From CAVROT01 sp963722905 (GTDB taxonomy: Bacteria > Pseudomonadota > Alphaproteobacteria > Rhodobacterales > Rhodobacteraceae), in assembly GCA_963722905.1 (NCBI GenBank), contig CAVROT010000001.1, positions 223,386-287,385 of the forward strand: a stretch of 64,000 nucleotides of DNA, read 5' to 3'. The notes under the pieces are model-generated. The model was not told where the DNA came from, searched no databases, and saw only the letters and a list, made by a program, of their open reading frames with translations. Made by a program: the position numbers and the translations under genes. This document shows positions 7,737 through 16,553 of this stretch, in pieces (positions within the stretch are counted from its first letter, which is position 1; every line of letters starts with the position of its first letter).

Positions 7737-8315
7737 CCACGACCCCCCTGACGGATAGGTGATCGCCACGGGCGAGAAATCAAGTGTCGACGGACGACCC
7801 TAAGGCGAAAGTGTGGACCGGTTGTCCCTCGGCCGGCCGTGGTCCCGCGGCGGCCCCGTTTATGCTGTCGCTTCGGCGCGACGCACGCTGTCATCGGCAA
7901 GGCCGCGCCGGTCCGGAATAATGCCGGATTCGTTGGCGTTCGGTCCCGATGGCATCGCCGGTTCGCTCTCCTTTACGCGGGTCCGTTTTGGGCGGCGCAA
8001 GAGGCGCAAGAAATGTATCTGGTCGCGGGAAATTGACGGACAGCCGGCGAGGTCAATCGGCACCCCATGCAGGCTGAGAAGGCGGCGGGCCTGGAGGACA
8101 GGACCCGATCGCCCGGCGCAGGCGAACGCGGCATGTCGCCGCGTCTGCGCGGACGACGGACCGGGAGCTGCGCCATGCCGGGTCGGGCGGACTTGCAAGA
8201 CGCCGGGTCCGGGCTTAGATGATTGCGCTTCCCGCACAGGGCGTGACGACGCATCGCCGGCCTGTCCCCCGACGATGCGGCCGGGCGTCCCCGCCGACAG
8301 GATATGGAGTGCTCG
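7737..8315. other. Intergenic, about 580 bp, no gene seen
   Basis: This is the rest of the divergent gap between the NYN gene and rpoZ. I looked for folK motifs (from memory folK often precedes rpoZ in this group), for a small protein and for known RNAs (tmRNA, SRP, RNase P signatures), and found none. Frames crossing the gap are Arg/Pro-rich noise. The ribosome site of rpoZ (GGAG, about 8306-8309) lies at the right end. Confidence 0.55.
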
Positions 8316-8669
8316 ATGGCCCGTGTGACCGTAGAAGATTGCGTCGACAAGGTTCCCAACAGGTTCGATCTGGTGATGCTCGCCGCTCACCGCGCGCGCG
8401 AGATCGCTTCGGGCAGCCCGGCGACCATCGACCGGGACAACGACAAGAACCCCGTCGTGGCCCTGCGCGAGATCGCCGAAGAGACGCAGCAGGCCGACGA
8501 CCTGCGCGAGCGCATGATCGAAAGCCACCAGACCCAGATCGAGGTGGACGAGCCCGAGGACGACCAGATGGCGCTCCTCATGGGCGCCGAGGCCGACCGC
8601 CCGGCCGAGAACGACATGTCCGAGGAGAACCTGCTGCGCGCCCTGATGGAAGCGCAGGGCCAGCCCTGA
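8316..8669 (+). CDS. rpoZ: DNA-directed RNA polymerase omega subunit
   Basis: Small subunit that helps assemble RNA polymerase. The 117-residue protein opens MARVTVEDCVDKVPNRFDLV, the omega signature, followed by LAAHRAREIASGSP and NDKNPVVALREIA. The acidic C-terminal tail is typical of alphaproteobacterial omega proteins. ATG 8316 is chosen because GGAG lies seven bases upstream; an in-frame ATG at 8304 would place a non-conserved MECS in front. It is followed four bases later by rsh, as is common in proteobacteria (rpoZ-spoT). Confidence 0.96.
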   Translation: MARVTVEDCVDKVPNRFDLVMLAAHRAREIASGSPATIDRDNDKNPVVALREIAEETQQADDLRERMIESHQTQIEVDEPEDDQMALLMGAEADRPAENDMSEENLLRALMEAQGQP

Positions 8670-8673
8670 CGCG

Positions 8674-11010
8674 ATGGACCGCGGCGCGCCCGGGCATCGC
8701 ACGTCGGACGGGTCGCGCACTGCGCCCGCTGCTGACGAGCCTGTCGTGGGCGCTGCGGCCTCCACGCGCCCCGCTCTGGCCGACGCGGCAATCATGACCG
8801 TGTCGGCGCGGTCAGCGGACGGGATCGGCGGCGCCGCGGGCGGTAGCGGGATATCGGTCGCCTCTGTCTCCGCCGGGCCCGAAGAGGACGGCGACGGGGC
8901 CACAGCGTTGATCGCGCTGGCCCGCAGCTACAACCCGTCCGCCGATGCCGACCTGATCGCCCGCGCCTACGCATACGGCGCGCGCAAGCACGAGGGCCAG
9001 TTCCGCCATTCGGGCGAGCCCTATTTCACCCATCCCGTCGCCGTCGCCACCATCCTGGCCGAGATGCGGCTGGACGATGCGACCCTCGTGACTGCATTGC
9101 TGCACGACACCATCGAGGACACATCCTCGACCTACAGCGGGGTCGCCAGGTCCTTTGGCGCAGGCATCGCCGAGCTTGTGGACGGCGTCACCAAGCTGAC
9201 CAACCTGCAGCTGAACTCGACCGAGACCAAGCAGGCCGAGAATTTTCGCAAGCTTTTCATGGCGATGTCGAAGGACATGCGCGTGATCCTGGTCAAGCTT
9301 GCCGACCGGCTGCACAACATGCGCACGATCCGCTGGCAGAAGGCCGACAGCCAGATCCGCAAGGCGCGCGAAACGATGGACATCTACGCGCCGCTGGCCG
9401 GCCGCATGGGCATGCAGTGGATGCGAGAAGAGCTTGAGGACATGGCCTTCCAGGTCCTCAATCCCGACGCCCGCAGCTCGATCATCCGGCGGTTCATCAC
9501 GCTCCAGCGCGAGACCGGCGACGTGATCGACAAGATCAATGCCGACATCCGCGCCGAACTGGCCCGCATCGGCACCACGGGCGAGGTCTACGGCCGGGCG
9601 AAGAAACCGTTCTCGATCTGGCGCAAGATGGAGGAGAAGAAGATCGGCTTCTCCCGGCTGTCCGACATCTACGGCTTTCGCGTGATCGTCGGGACCGAGG
9701 CCGAATGCTATGCCGTGCTGGGGGCGATCCATCAGCGCTGGCGGGCGGTGCCGGGTCGGTTCAAGGACTACATCAGCCAGCCCAAGTCCAACGGCTACCG
9801 CTCGATCCACACCACCGTCTCGGGCCGGGACGGCAAGCGGGTCGAGGTGCAGATCCGCACCCGCCAGATGCACGAGGTTGCCGAGGCGGGCGTCGCCGCG
9901 CACTGGTCCTACCGTGACGGCCGGCCGGTGGCGAACCCCTTCGCCGTCGATCCCGCGCGCTGGGTCGCGTCCCTGAACGAGGCGTTCGACGGCGCGGAGG
10001 GACACGAGGAGTTCCTGGAGGCGGTCAAGCTGGAGATGTACCAGGACCAGGTCTTCTGCTTCACCCCCAAGGGCGAGGTCGTGAAGCTGCCCAAGGGCGC
10101 CACGCCGCTGGACTATGCCTATGCCATCCATACCCGCATCGGCGACCGCTGCGTCGGCGCCAAGGTGGACGCGCTGCGCGTGCCGCTCTGGACACGGCTC
10201 AAGAACGGCCAGTCGGTCGAGATCATCACCGCCGAGGGGCAGCGCCCGCAGGCCAGCTGGATGGAGATCGCGGCCACCGGCAAGGCCCGCACCGCCATCC
10301 GGCGCAGCCTGCGCGAGGAAGACCGCGCGCGCCTGGTGCGGGTGGGGGGCGAGCTGGGGCGCGTCGCCTTCGACGGGATCGGCAAGCGCATGACGGACAA
10401 GGCGCTGCGCACCGCCGCGCGGCAGCTGGGCCTGCCGGACGCCGAAGAGCTTCTGGCGCGTCTGGGGTCGGCAGAGATCACCACGCGCGAGATGCTCCAG
10501 CGGCTCTACCCCGAGCTGTCGTCGCGGACTGAATTCGACGTCGACGCCGCGGCGGCCATCGTCGGCCTCGATCCGGGTGCGGCCTATCTGCGCGCCGGCT
10601 GCTGCCAGCCGGTCCCGGGCGAACGGATCGTCGGCATCGCCTACCGCGGGCAGGGCGTGCGGATCCACGCCATCGATTGCCCCGTGCTGGTCGACTACGA
10701 GGATCGCACCGACCTGTGGATCGACGTGCACTGGCACGCCGGGTCCCATCCGCCGGTCCACACCGTCGGTTTCGACCTTACGATCACCAACGACGCAGGT
10801 GTCCTGGGGCGCATCTGCAGCCTGATCGGGTCGCAGAAGGCCAACATTTCGGACCTGCATTTCTCGGACCGCAAGCAGGATTTCTACCGCCTGCTGATTG
10901 ACGTCGACTTGCGTGACGTCGAGCATCTTCATGCGGTGCGGCTGGCCCTGGAGGCCGACGGCGACGTCGCTTCCGTCCGGCGGCACCGCGACGTCGCCCG
11001 CAAGCCCTGA
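8674..11010 (+). CDS. rsh: Bifunctional (p)ppGpp synthetase/hydrolase (RelA/SpoT family)
   Basis: Makes and degrades the stringent-response alarmone. Domains in order: HD hydrolase (about residues 80-240, with HDTIEDT and KLADRLHNMRT intact), synthetase (with SDIYGFRVIV, RFKDYISQPKSNGY and EVQIRT), TGS (VFCFTPKGEVVKLPKGATP), and a C-terminal ACT domain (VLGRICSLIGSQKANISDL). Both catalytic halves look functional. The annotated ATG 8674 gives 778 residues, with a low-complexity N-terminal leader of about 78 residues before the conserved ALIALARSYNP. ATG 8794 or a later start is possible; none has a clear ribosome site. It follows rpoZ by four bases. Confidence 0.93.
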   Translation: MDRGAPGHRTSDGSRTAPAADEPVVGAAASTRPALADAAIMTVSARSADGIGGAAGGSGISVASVSAGPEEDGDGATALIALARSYNPSADADLIARAYAYGARKHEGQFRHSGEPYFTHPVAVATILAEMRLDDATLVTALLHDTIEDTSSTYSGVARSFGAGIAELVDGVTKLTNLQLNSTETKQAENFRKLFMAMSKDMRVILVKLADRLHNMRTIRWQKADSQIRKARETMDIYAPLAGRMGMQWMREELEDMAFQVLNPDARSSIIRRFITLQRETGDVIDKINADIRAELARIGTTGEVYGRAKKPFSIWRKMEEKKIGFSRLSDIYGFRVIVGTEAECYAVLGAIHQRWRAVPGRFKDYISQPKSNGYRSIHTTVSGRDGKRVEVQIRTRQMHEVAEAGVAAHWSYRDGRPVANPFAVDPARWVASLNEAFDGAEGHEEFLEAVKLEMYQDQVFCFTPKGEVVKLPKGATPLDYAYAIHTRIGDRCVGAKVDALRVPLWTRLKNGQSVEIITAEGQRPQASWMEIAATGKARTAIRRSLREEDRARLVRVGGELGRVAFDGIGKRMTDKALRTAARQLGLPDAEELLARLGSAEITTREMLQRLYPELSSRTEFDVDAAAAIVGLDPGAAYLRAGCCQPVPGERIVGIAYRGQGVRIHAIDCPVLVDYEDRTDLWIDVHWHAGSHPPVHTVGFDLTITNDAGVLGRICSLIGSQKANISDLHFSDRKQDFYRLLIDVDLRDVEHLHAVRLALEADGDVASVRRHRDVARKP

Positions 11011-11285
11011 TTCGGCATGCCTGCGAGGCCCGCATGCGTACGCCCCGATCCCTCCGGGCCATGAATCGGATTGGCAGCTGTCGCAGCGCGCCCGTCTTCG
11101 CCATCCCGGCGCCGTATCCATCGCCGGAAAAAAGGGTTCGCGACATGGCCCTGCGAGGTCCGACCGGACGGGAGCGACGGTTCCGTTAGCCAAACATTCA
11201 AAATAGATCCGGTATACACGGTGTGGGGGGGGCGGCATCCCCGGGACGCGCGGGCTCCGGCCCCCGCAGCAAGGGGCGATGACGG

Positions 11286-12023
11286 GTGTTCAGGCGGCGC
11301 AGACCCAGGAGCTACATGCAGTTGGCGGGCGACGCGGTCTATCCCCGCGGCGGCTGGCGCCGCGCACTTCGCTACATGGCCTACCGCCTGCGAAGGTTGC
11401 CGGATCCCGCGCACAAGATCGCGCGCGGCATCTCCGCAGGGGTCTTCACCTCGTTCACACCGTTCTTCGGGCTGCACTTCCTGATCGCGGTCGGCGTGGC
11501 GTGGATGTTGCGCGGCAACGTGATCGCGGCATTGCTGGGAACCTTCGTGGGCAACCCGCTCACGCTGCCGATCATCGCCGGAGTCTCGGTCGAGCTGGGG
11601 TCGTGGGCGCTGGGGGCGACATATTCCATGCCGCTCACTCAGACGGTCGGCGCCTTCAGCGACGTGTCGGTCGAACTGTGGGAGAACACGCGCGCCGTCT
11701 TCACCGGCGAGGTGGCGCATTGGGGTCAGGTGATCGACTTCATGGACCGGGTGTTCCTGCCCTATCTCGTGGGTGGCGTGCCCCTGGGCATCCTCGCCGG
11801 CATCGTGGCATACGCGATCTCGCGCCCGACGCTGGGTGCCTATCAGAAGGCCCGCGCCGGCGTAATGCGCAAACGGCTGGAAAAGCGCCGTGCCGAGGTC
11901 GCCGCCCGGGTCGAGGCCGCGGCCGCCGCGGTCGCGTCCCGGACCGCCGCGACGGTGCCAGCCTCGCGCCGCAAGCCGCGACGCACGTCGCCGTTCAAGC
12001 CCGCATCGAAAGGCCCGACATGA
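11286..12023 (+). CDS. DUF2062 family membrane protein
   Basis: A 245-residue protein starting at GTG 11286. It has the DUF2062 core, with HKIARGISAGVFTSFTPFFG, LRGNVIAALLGTFVGNPLT and three to four hydrophobic segments. The Lys/Arg- and Ala-rich C-terminal tail (about residues 200-245) looks like a cytoplasmic coil or disordered tail. Function unknown. Its stop overlaps the pdxJ start (ATGA 12020-12023), a pairing I believe is frequent in Rhodobacterales. The 275 bases upstream hold no recognisable gene. Confidence 0.85.
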   Translation: MFRRRRPRSYMQLAGDAVYPRGGWRRALRYMAYRLRRLPDPAHKIARGISAGVFTSFTPFFGLHFLIAVGVAWMLRGNVIAALLGTFVGNPLTLPIIAGVSVELGSWALGATYSMPLTQTVGAFSDVSVELWENTRAVFTGEVAHWGQVIDFMDRVFLPYLVGGVPLGILAGIVAYAISRPTLGAYQKARAGVMRKRLEKRRAEVAARVEAAAAAVASRTAATVPASRRKPRRTSPFKPASKGPT

Positions 12024-12781
12024 CCGCTGCCCGCCCCCTGCGCCTCGGCGTGAACATCGACCACGTGGCAACCGTGCGCAACGCGCGCGGCGGCGACGTC
12101 CCCGACCCGCTGCGTGCCGCCCTGGCCGCGCAGGAGGCGGGCGCCGACGGCATCACCGCACATCTGCGCGAGGACAGGCGCCATATTCGCGACGCCGACA
12201 TCGAGGCGCTGGCAGGCGGGCTGAGGGTCCCGCTGAACTTCGAGATGGCGGCAACGGACGAGATGCAGCGGCTCGCGCTGCGCTACCGCCCGCACGCCGT
12301 CTGCATCGTCCCCGAGCGGCGCGAAGAACGCACGACCGAGGGCGGGCTGGAGGTCGCCCGCGACGAGAACCGGCTGGCCCATTTCATCGCGCCGCTGGCC
12401 GGGGCCGGATGCCGCGTGTCGATCTTCGTCGCCGCCGACCGGGCCCAGGTGACGGCGGCGCACCGGATCGGCGCCGCCGTGGTCGAACTGCACACCGGCG
12501 CCTATTGCGACGCCCATGCCGAGGGCCGCACTGCCGACCGCGACGCCGAACTCGTGCGCCTGACCGACATGGCCGCCTTCGCCGACGACCTGGGCCTGGA
12601 GGTCCATGCAGGCCACGGGCTCACCTACGGCTGCGTGCCCCCCATCGCCGCTCTGCCGCAGGTGGTCGAGCTGAACATCGGCCATTTCCTGATCGGCGAG
12701 GCGATCTTTCACGGTCTCGCCCCCGCCATCCACGAGATGCGCCGCGTGATGGACGCCGCGCGGACCGGCAGCGCGGCGTGA
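12020..12781 (+). CDS. pdxJ: Pyridoxine 5'-phosphate synthase
   Basis: Condenses 1-deoxyxylulose 5-phosphate with 3-amino-2-oxopropyl phosphate to form pyridoxine phosphate. The 253-residue TIM barrel has LGVNIDHVATVRNARGG at the N-terminus, GADGITAHLREDRRHI, LNFEMAATDEM, VSIFVAAD, VELHTGAY and LEVHAGHGLTY, and ends with LNIGHFLIGEAIF. All catalytic positions I can place are present. The start ATG overlaps the DUF2062 stop. acpS follows after about 200 bases, the order seen in many proteobacteria. Confidence 0.97.
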   Translation: MTAARPLRLGVNIDHVATVRNARGGDVPDPLRAALAAQEAGADGITAHLREDRRHIRDADIEALAGGLRVPLNFEMAATDEMQRLALRYRPHAVCIVPERREERTTEGGLEVARDENRLAHFIAPLAGAGCRVSIFVAADRAQVTAAHRIGAAVVELHTGAYCDAHAEGRTADRDAELVRLTDMAAFADDLGLEVHAGHGLTYGCVPPIAALPQVVELNIGHFLIGEAIFHGLAPAIHEMRRVMDAARTGSAA

Positions 12782-12986
12782 CATCGGCGCGGTGGCCACG
12801 CTGTCGACATCGCGCCCCAGCGATCCCGGCGCCGGATCCGTGGCGGGGCGCCGGCCGCGTTTCGAGACGGGGCACGAGATCCGGCAGGTCCGTGCGCCGG
12901 AGACCGCCGGTACGCGGCGCCGCGGGGCGCGACGCGTTCTCGGCGTATCGGGGCGACGCCGGTCCGTCACGGGACGTGCGCGCTTC

Positions 12987-13418
12987 ATGATCCTTGGAAT
13001 CGGTACCGACCTTGCCAACATCGAACGGATAGAAGCGACGCTCGCCCGGTTCGGCGACAGGTTCCGCCACCGGGTCTTTACCGATACCGAGCTGCGCCGC
13101 GCGAACCGCCGCGCGGGACAGGAAGCGGCCACGCTGGCCAAGCGCTGGGCGGCCAAGGAGGCGTGCTCGAAGGCGCTGGGGACCGGATTGCGAATGGGAA
13201 TCGCCTGGCGGGAGATGGCTGTCACGAACCTGCCGACGGGACAGCCCGTCATGGTCGTCACCGGATGGGCCGCGGGGCGGCTGGCCGCGATGACGCCGCC
13301 CGGCCACCGCGCCGTCGTCCACGTGTCCCTGACCGACGACCACCCATGGGCGCAGGCCTTCGCGGTGATCGAGGCGGTCCCGGACGCGGCGACACAGGTG
13401 CGCGCCCCTCAGTCCTGA
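12987..13418 (+). CDS. acpS: Holo-[acyl-carrier-protein] synthase
   Basis: Attaches phosphopantetheine from CoA to acyl carrier protein. The 143-residue protein has the Mg-binding Asp8 (MILGIGTDLANIERIE) and Glu58 in KRWAAKEACSKALGTG, plus the C-terminal VHVSLTDDHPWAQAFAVIE. The start ATG 12987 is set by the conserved MILGIGTD; in-frame sequence upstream (from 12792) is not conserved. The 205 bases between pdxJ and acpS show no gene. Confidence 0.95.
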   Translation: MILGIGTDLANIERIEATLARFGDRFRHRVFTDTELRRANRRAGQEAATLAKRWAAKEACSKALGTGLRMGIAWREMAVTNLPTGQPVMVVTGWAAGRLAAMTPPGHRAVVHVSLTDDHPWAQAFAVIEAVPDAATQVRAPQS

Positions 13419-13505
13419 TCGCCCGGCCTCCATCGGGTCGGTATCCACGCCACAGCGCGATGCCCGCGCCGGTCGGGGACGATCTGCGGGCAACGGGGCC
13501 GTCGC

Positions 13506-13534
13506 TTGACAGAGAAGCGCCCCCCGCCCATGTA
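13506..13534 (+). promoter_or_regulatory. Candidate sigma-70-type promoter for lepB-rnc-era
   Basis: A perfect -35 hexamer TTGACA (13506-13511) is followed, after 17 bases, by CATGTA (13529-13534). The lepB ATG is 33 bases further on. The -35 is strong and the -10 only moderate. Confidence 0.45.
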
Positions 13535-13566
13535 GCGCGGGCATTTCCTACCGGGGCGGACTGACG

Positions 13567-14355
13567 ATGGCGGCACGTGCCGAAACGAAGGACGGCATAT
13601 TCGAGACCGTCAAGACCGTCGTCTACGCCCTGCTGATCGCCGGCGTCTTCCGCACCCTGTTCTTTCAGCCGTTCTGGATCCCCTCGGGGTCCATGAAGGA
13701 CACGCTCCTCGTTGGCGATTTCCTCTTTGTCAACAAGATGGCCTACGGCTATTCGCAGCATTCCTGCCCGTTCTCGCTATGCAGCTTCATCGACGGCCGG
13801 TGGTTCGGGTCAGAGCCCGACCGCGGCGACGTCGTCGTGTTCCGCCACCCGACGCAGGGCACCGACTTCATCAAGCGGCTGGTTGGCCTGCCGGGCGACA
13901 GCGTCCAGGTGAAGGACGGGCTGCTCTACATCAACGGAACGGTCGCCCCGCAGGAGCCCGACGGGACCTTCACCGAGGTCTTCGACCGTCAGGGCCCGTC
14001 GGGCAATCTGCCGCAATGCGCCAACGCCGGGGTCGGCCTGGGCGGTGTCTGCGAAAAGCCGCGCTTCACCGAGACGCTGCCGAACGGGGTCAGCCATGAC
14101 GTGCTGAACATCCGCGAAGGCGGGCTGGACAACACGCCGGTCTACAACGTTCCCGCCGGGACCTACTTCTTCATGGGCGACAACCGCGACAACTCCATCG
14201 ACAGCCGCGTGCCGCAGAATGCCCAGGGCGTCGGTTACGTCCCGTTCGAGAACCTCATCGGGCGCGCGGACCGCGTGATGTTCTCGTCGGCGGGACGCTC
14301 CATGCTCTTCTTCTGGACATGGCGGCCCGACCGGTTCTTCGAGAAGATCGCGTGA
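13567..14355 (+). CDS. lepB: Signal peptidase I
   Basis: Membrane-bound serine protease that removes signal peptides from exported proteins. The 262-residue protein has one N-terminal membrane segment (TVVYALLIAGVFRTLFF), the nucleophile Ser42 in IPSGSMKDTL and the general base Lys103 in DFIKRLVGLPGD. Box E is present as FMGDNRDNSIDSR. It starts the lepB-rnc-era operon; the stop overlaps the rnc GTG (GTGA 14352-14355). Confidence 0.96.
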   Translation: MAARAETKDGIFETVKTVVYALLIAGVFRTLFFQPFWIPSGSMKDTLLVGDFLFVNKMAYGYSQHSCPFSLCSFIDGRWFGSEPDRGDVVVFRHPTQGTDFIKRLVGLPGDSVQVKDGLLYINGTVAPQEPDGTFTEVFDRQGPSGNLPQCANAGVGLGGVCEKPRFTETLPNGVSHDVLNIREGGLDNTPVYNVPAGTYFFMGDNRDNSIDSRVPQNAQGVGYVPFENLIGRADRVMFSSAGRSMLFFWTWRPDRFFEKIA

Positions 14356-15035
14356 CGCAGGCGGCGGACCGGGCCGCCTTCGCCGCGCGGCTGGGGCATG
14401 GGTTCGCCGATCCCGACCTGCTGGCGCGGGCGCTGACCCACGGCTCGATCTCGACCGTGACGCGCCCCGACAACCAGCGGCTCGAGTTCCTGGGCGACCG
14501 GGTGCTGGGCCTGGTGATGGCCGAGGCGTTGCTGCGCGCCGACCCGGACGCGCCCGAGGGCCTGCTGGCCCCGCGCTACAACGCGCTGGTCCGCAAGGAG
14601 ACCTGCGCCGAGATAGCGACAGCCTGCGATCTGGGGGCCGTCCTGCGACTGGGGCGGTCCGAGATGATGTCCGGGGGGCGGCGCAAGGCGGCGCTGCTGG
14701 GCGACGCGATGGAGGCGGTGATCGCGGCGGTCTACCTCGATGCGGGACTGGATGCGGCGCGCAGGGTGATCCTGCGGCTCTGGTCGCCGCGCATCGCGTC
14801 GGTGGCCGATGACGCGCGCGACGCCAAGACCGCCTTGCAGGAATGGGCGCAGGCGCGGGGACAGACGCCGCCCGCCTACGTGGAGGTCGCGCGCGCCGGA
14901 CCCGATCACGCCCCACGCTTCACCATCGAGGCGCGGCTGGCCAGCGGCGAGGCCGCTCAGGCCCAGGCGACGGCCAAGCGGGTGGCCGAGCAAGCCGCCG
15001 CCAAGGCCCTCCTTGACCGGGTGCTGACCGAATGA
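14352..15035 (+). CDS. rnc: Ribonuclease III
   Basis: Double-stranded RNA endonuclease for rRNA and mRNA processing. The 227-residue protein has the signature QRLEFLGDRVLGLVMAE with catalytic Glu45 and Asp49, and the second acidic pair Asp118 and Glu121 in GDAMEAVIAAVYLDAG. A C-terminal double-stranded RNA-binding domain follows (DAKTALQEWAQARGQTPP to the end). Start GTG 14352 overlaps the lepB stop, and its stop overlaps the era ATG (15032-15035), giving tight coupling. Confidence 0.96.
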   Translation: MTQAADRAAFAARLGHGFADPDLLARALTHGSISTVTRPDNQRLEFLGDRVLGLVMAEALLRADPDAPEGLLAPRYNALVRKETCAEIATACDLGAVLRLGRSEMMSGGRRKAALLGDAMEAVIAAVYLDAGLDAARRVILRLWSPRIASVADDARDAKTALQEWAQARGQTPPAYVEVARAGPDHAPRFTIEARLASGEAAQAQATAKRVAEQAAAKALLDRVLTE

Positions 15036-15973
15036 CGGATGCTTCGACCGGGACCGACGACGCCGCCGGCCCGACCCGCGCGGGCTTTGTCGCTCTGATC
15101 GGCGAGCCCAATGCAGGCAAGTCCACGCTGCTGAACCGGATGGTCGGCGCCAAGGTCTCGATCGTCACGCACAAGGTGCAGACGACCCGGGCGCGGATCC
15201 GCGGCGTCGCGATGGAGGGGCGGTCGCAGATCGTCTTCGTCGATACGCCGGGTCTCTTCGCGCCGCGCCGCCGGCTGGACCGCGCGATGGTGGCCGCGGC
15301 ATGGGGAGGCGCCGCGGACGCCGACATCGTCGTGCTGCTGATCGAGGCCCACCGCGGCGTGACCGAAGGGGTGGAGCGGATTCTCGATGCCTTGGGCGAC
15401 CGCGCCGGCGGGCGTCCGGTGGTCCTGGCGGTCAACAAGATCGACAGGGTGGAGGCGCCCGTCCTGCTGGGGCTGACCAGGGCGATGAACGACCGCCACC
15501 CCTTCGCCGGGACGTTCCTGATCTCGGCCGAAAAGGGGCACGGCGTGGACGACCTGCGCCGCTGGCTGGCGGGCGCCTTGCCCGAGGGGCCGTGGCTCTA
15601 CCCCGAGGACCAGATCGCCGATTTACCCATGCGGATGATCGCAGCCGAGATCACGCGGGAGAAGCTGACGCTGCGCCTGCACCAGGAGCTGCCCTACCAG
15701 ATCACGGTCGAGACCGAGGCGTGGGAGCAGCGCGACGACGGCTCGGCCCGGATCGACCAGACGATCTACGTCGTGCGCGATGGCCACAAGGGCATCGTCC
15801 TGGGTAAAGGCGGCGAAACGGTGAAGGCCATCGGACTGGCCGCGCGCGAAGAGATCGAGGCGTTCACCGGCCACCGCATTCACCTGTTCCTGAAGGTCAA
15901 GGTACGCCCCGGCTGGCTGGACGAGGCGGAACGCTTTGCGCAGATGGGGCTGGACTACGGCGACGGCGCGTGA
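15032..15973 (+). CDS. era: GTPase Era
   Basis: GTPase that binds the 3' end of 16S rRNA during small-subunit assembly. The 313-residue protein has G1 GEPNAGKST (24-32), switch-I Thr in VQTTRARIRG, G3 DTPGLFAP, G4 NKID and G5 SAEKGHG, then a C-terminal KH domain with IVLGKGGETVKAIG. Length is normal. It is the third gene of lepB-rnc-era; start and rnc stop overlap as ATGA. Confidence 0.97.
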   Translation: MTDASTGTDDAAGPTRAGFVALIGEPNAGKSTLLNRMVGAKVSIVTHKVQTTRARIRGVAMEGRSQIVFVDTPGLFAPRRRLDRAMVAAAWGGAADADIVVLLIEAHRGVTEGVERILDALGDRAGGRPVVLAVNKIDRVEAPVLLGLTRAMNDRHPFAGTFLISAEKGHGVDDLRRWLAGALPEGPWLYPEDQIADLPMRMIAAEITREKLTLRLHQELPYQITVETEAWEQRDDGSARIDQTIYVVRDGHKGIVLGKGGETVKAIGLAAREEIEAFTGHRIHLFLKVKVRPGWLDEAERFAQMGLDYGDGA

Positions 15974-16124
15974 CCGACGCATGCGCGCCCCCCGAGCCCG
16001 GCCGGGTGGGCAAAGGGGTCGGCGCCGCCAGCGGACGCTCTTGCCGGGGCCTGCGGCGCATCGCCGCGATGCCGGGCGAATCGTGTCGTCGCGGCGGCCC
16101 GCCCCTCGCGGGCCGGGCGGTGCC

Positions 16125-16454
16125 ATGCGGCTGACGGCGGGATTTTGGGTCTCTGCCTACCTGCGCCGGCTGTCGCTGGCGGATATCCCGGCCTATGTCA
16201 CCGCGCGCGGTGACGACACCGCGGGTGCCGTGCTGGTAAAGTCGGCGACCCTCGACGGCCGGGCAAGCGTGCATCAACGGTCGGTCGATTTCGCGACCGG
16301 GTCCCGGACGTGGATCGTTCTGACGGAGGGGGACGAGGCCGAAGTGGACGCCGTCATCGCGCGCCAGCGTGGCCGGGACCCGGACCTCTGGGTTATCGAA
16401 GTCGAGGACCGCGCCGGGCGGCTATTGCTGGACGAACCGGGCTTGGCAGACTGA
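16125..16454 (+). CDS. DUF1491 family protein
   Basis: A 109-residue protein opening MRLTAGFWVSAYLRRL, then SLADIPAYVTARGDDTAGAV and a C-terminal half rich in acidic residues, ending with ARQRGRDPDLWVIEVEDR. This matches DUF1491, an alphaproteobacterial family usually found downstream of era or recO-type genes. No membrane segment, no signal peptide, function unknown. Start ATG 16125 is set by the conserved MRLTAGFW. Confidence 0.88.
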   Translation: MRLTAGFWVSAYLRRLSLADIPAYVTARGDDTAGAVLVKSATLDGRASVHQRSVDFATGSRTWIVLTEGDEAEVDAVIARQRGRDPDLWVIEVEDRAGRLLLDEPGLAD

Positions 16455-16553
16455 ATCACGACCCCGACCGTGTGTCGAAAGGCGGTCCGTCCCGTGCTCC
16501 GGAGGCGCGTGGGGTGACGGCGGGACCCCGTTTGACACTTCGACGCCGGCAGG

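Noticed and set aside
7813..8328. A 171-codon plus-strand frame before rpoZ as a possible folK
   Set aside because: None of the folK motifs (glycine-rich start, pterin-binding Trp/Phe, RTLDLD-type segment) are present.
8812..11238. An 808-codon minus-strand frame opposite rsh
   Set aside because: Composition is His/Asp/Gly/Arg noise; the plus strand encodes a full RelA/SpoT protein.
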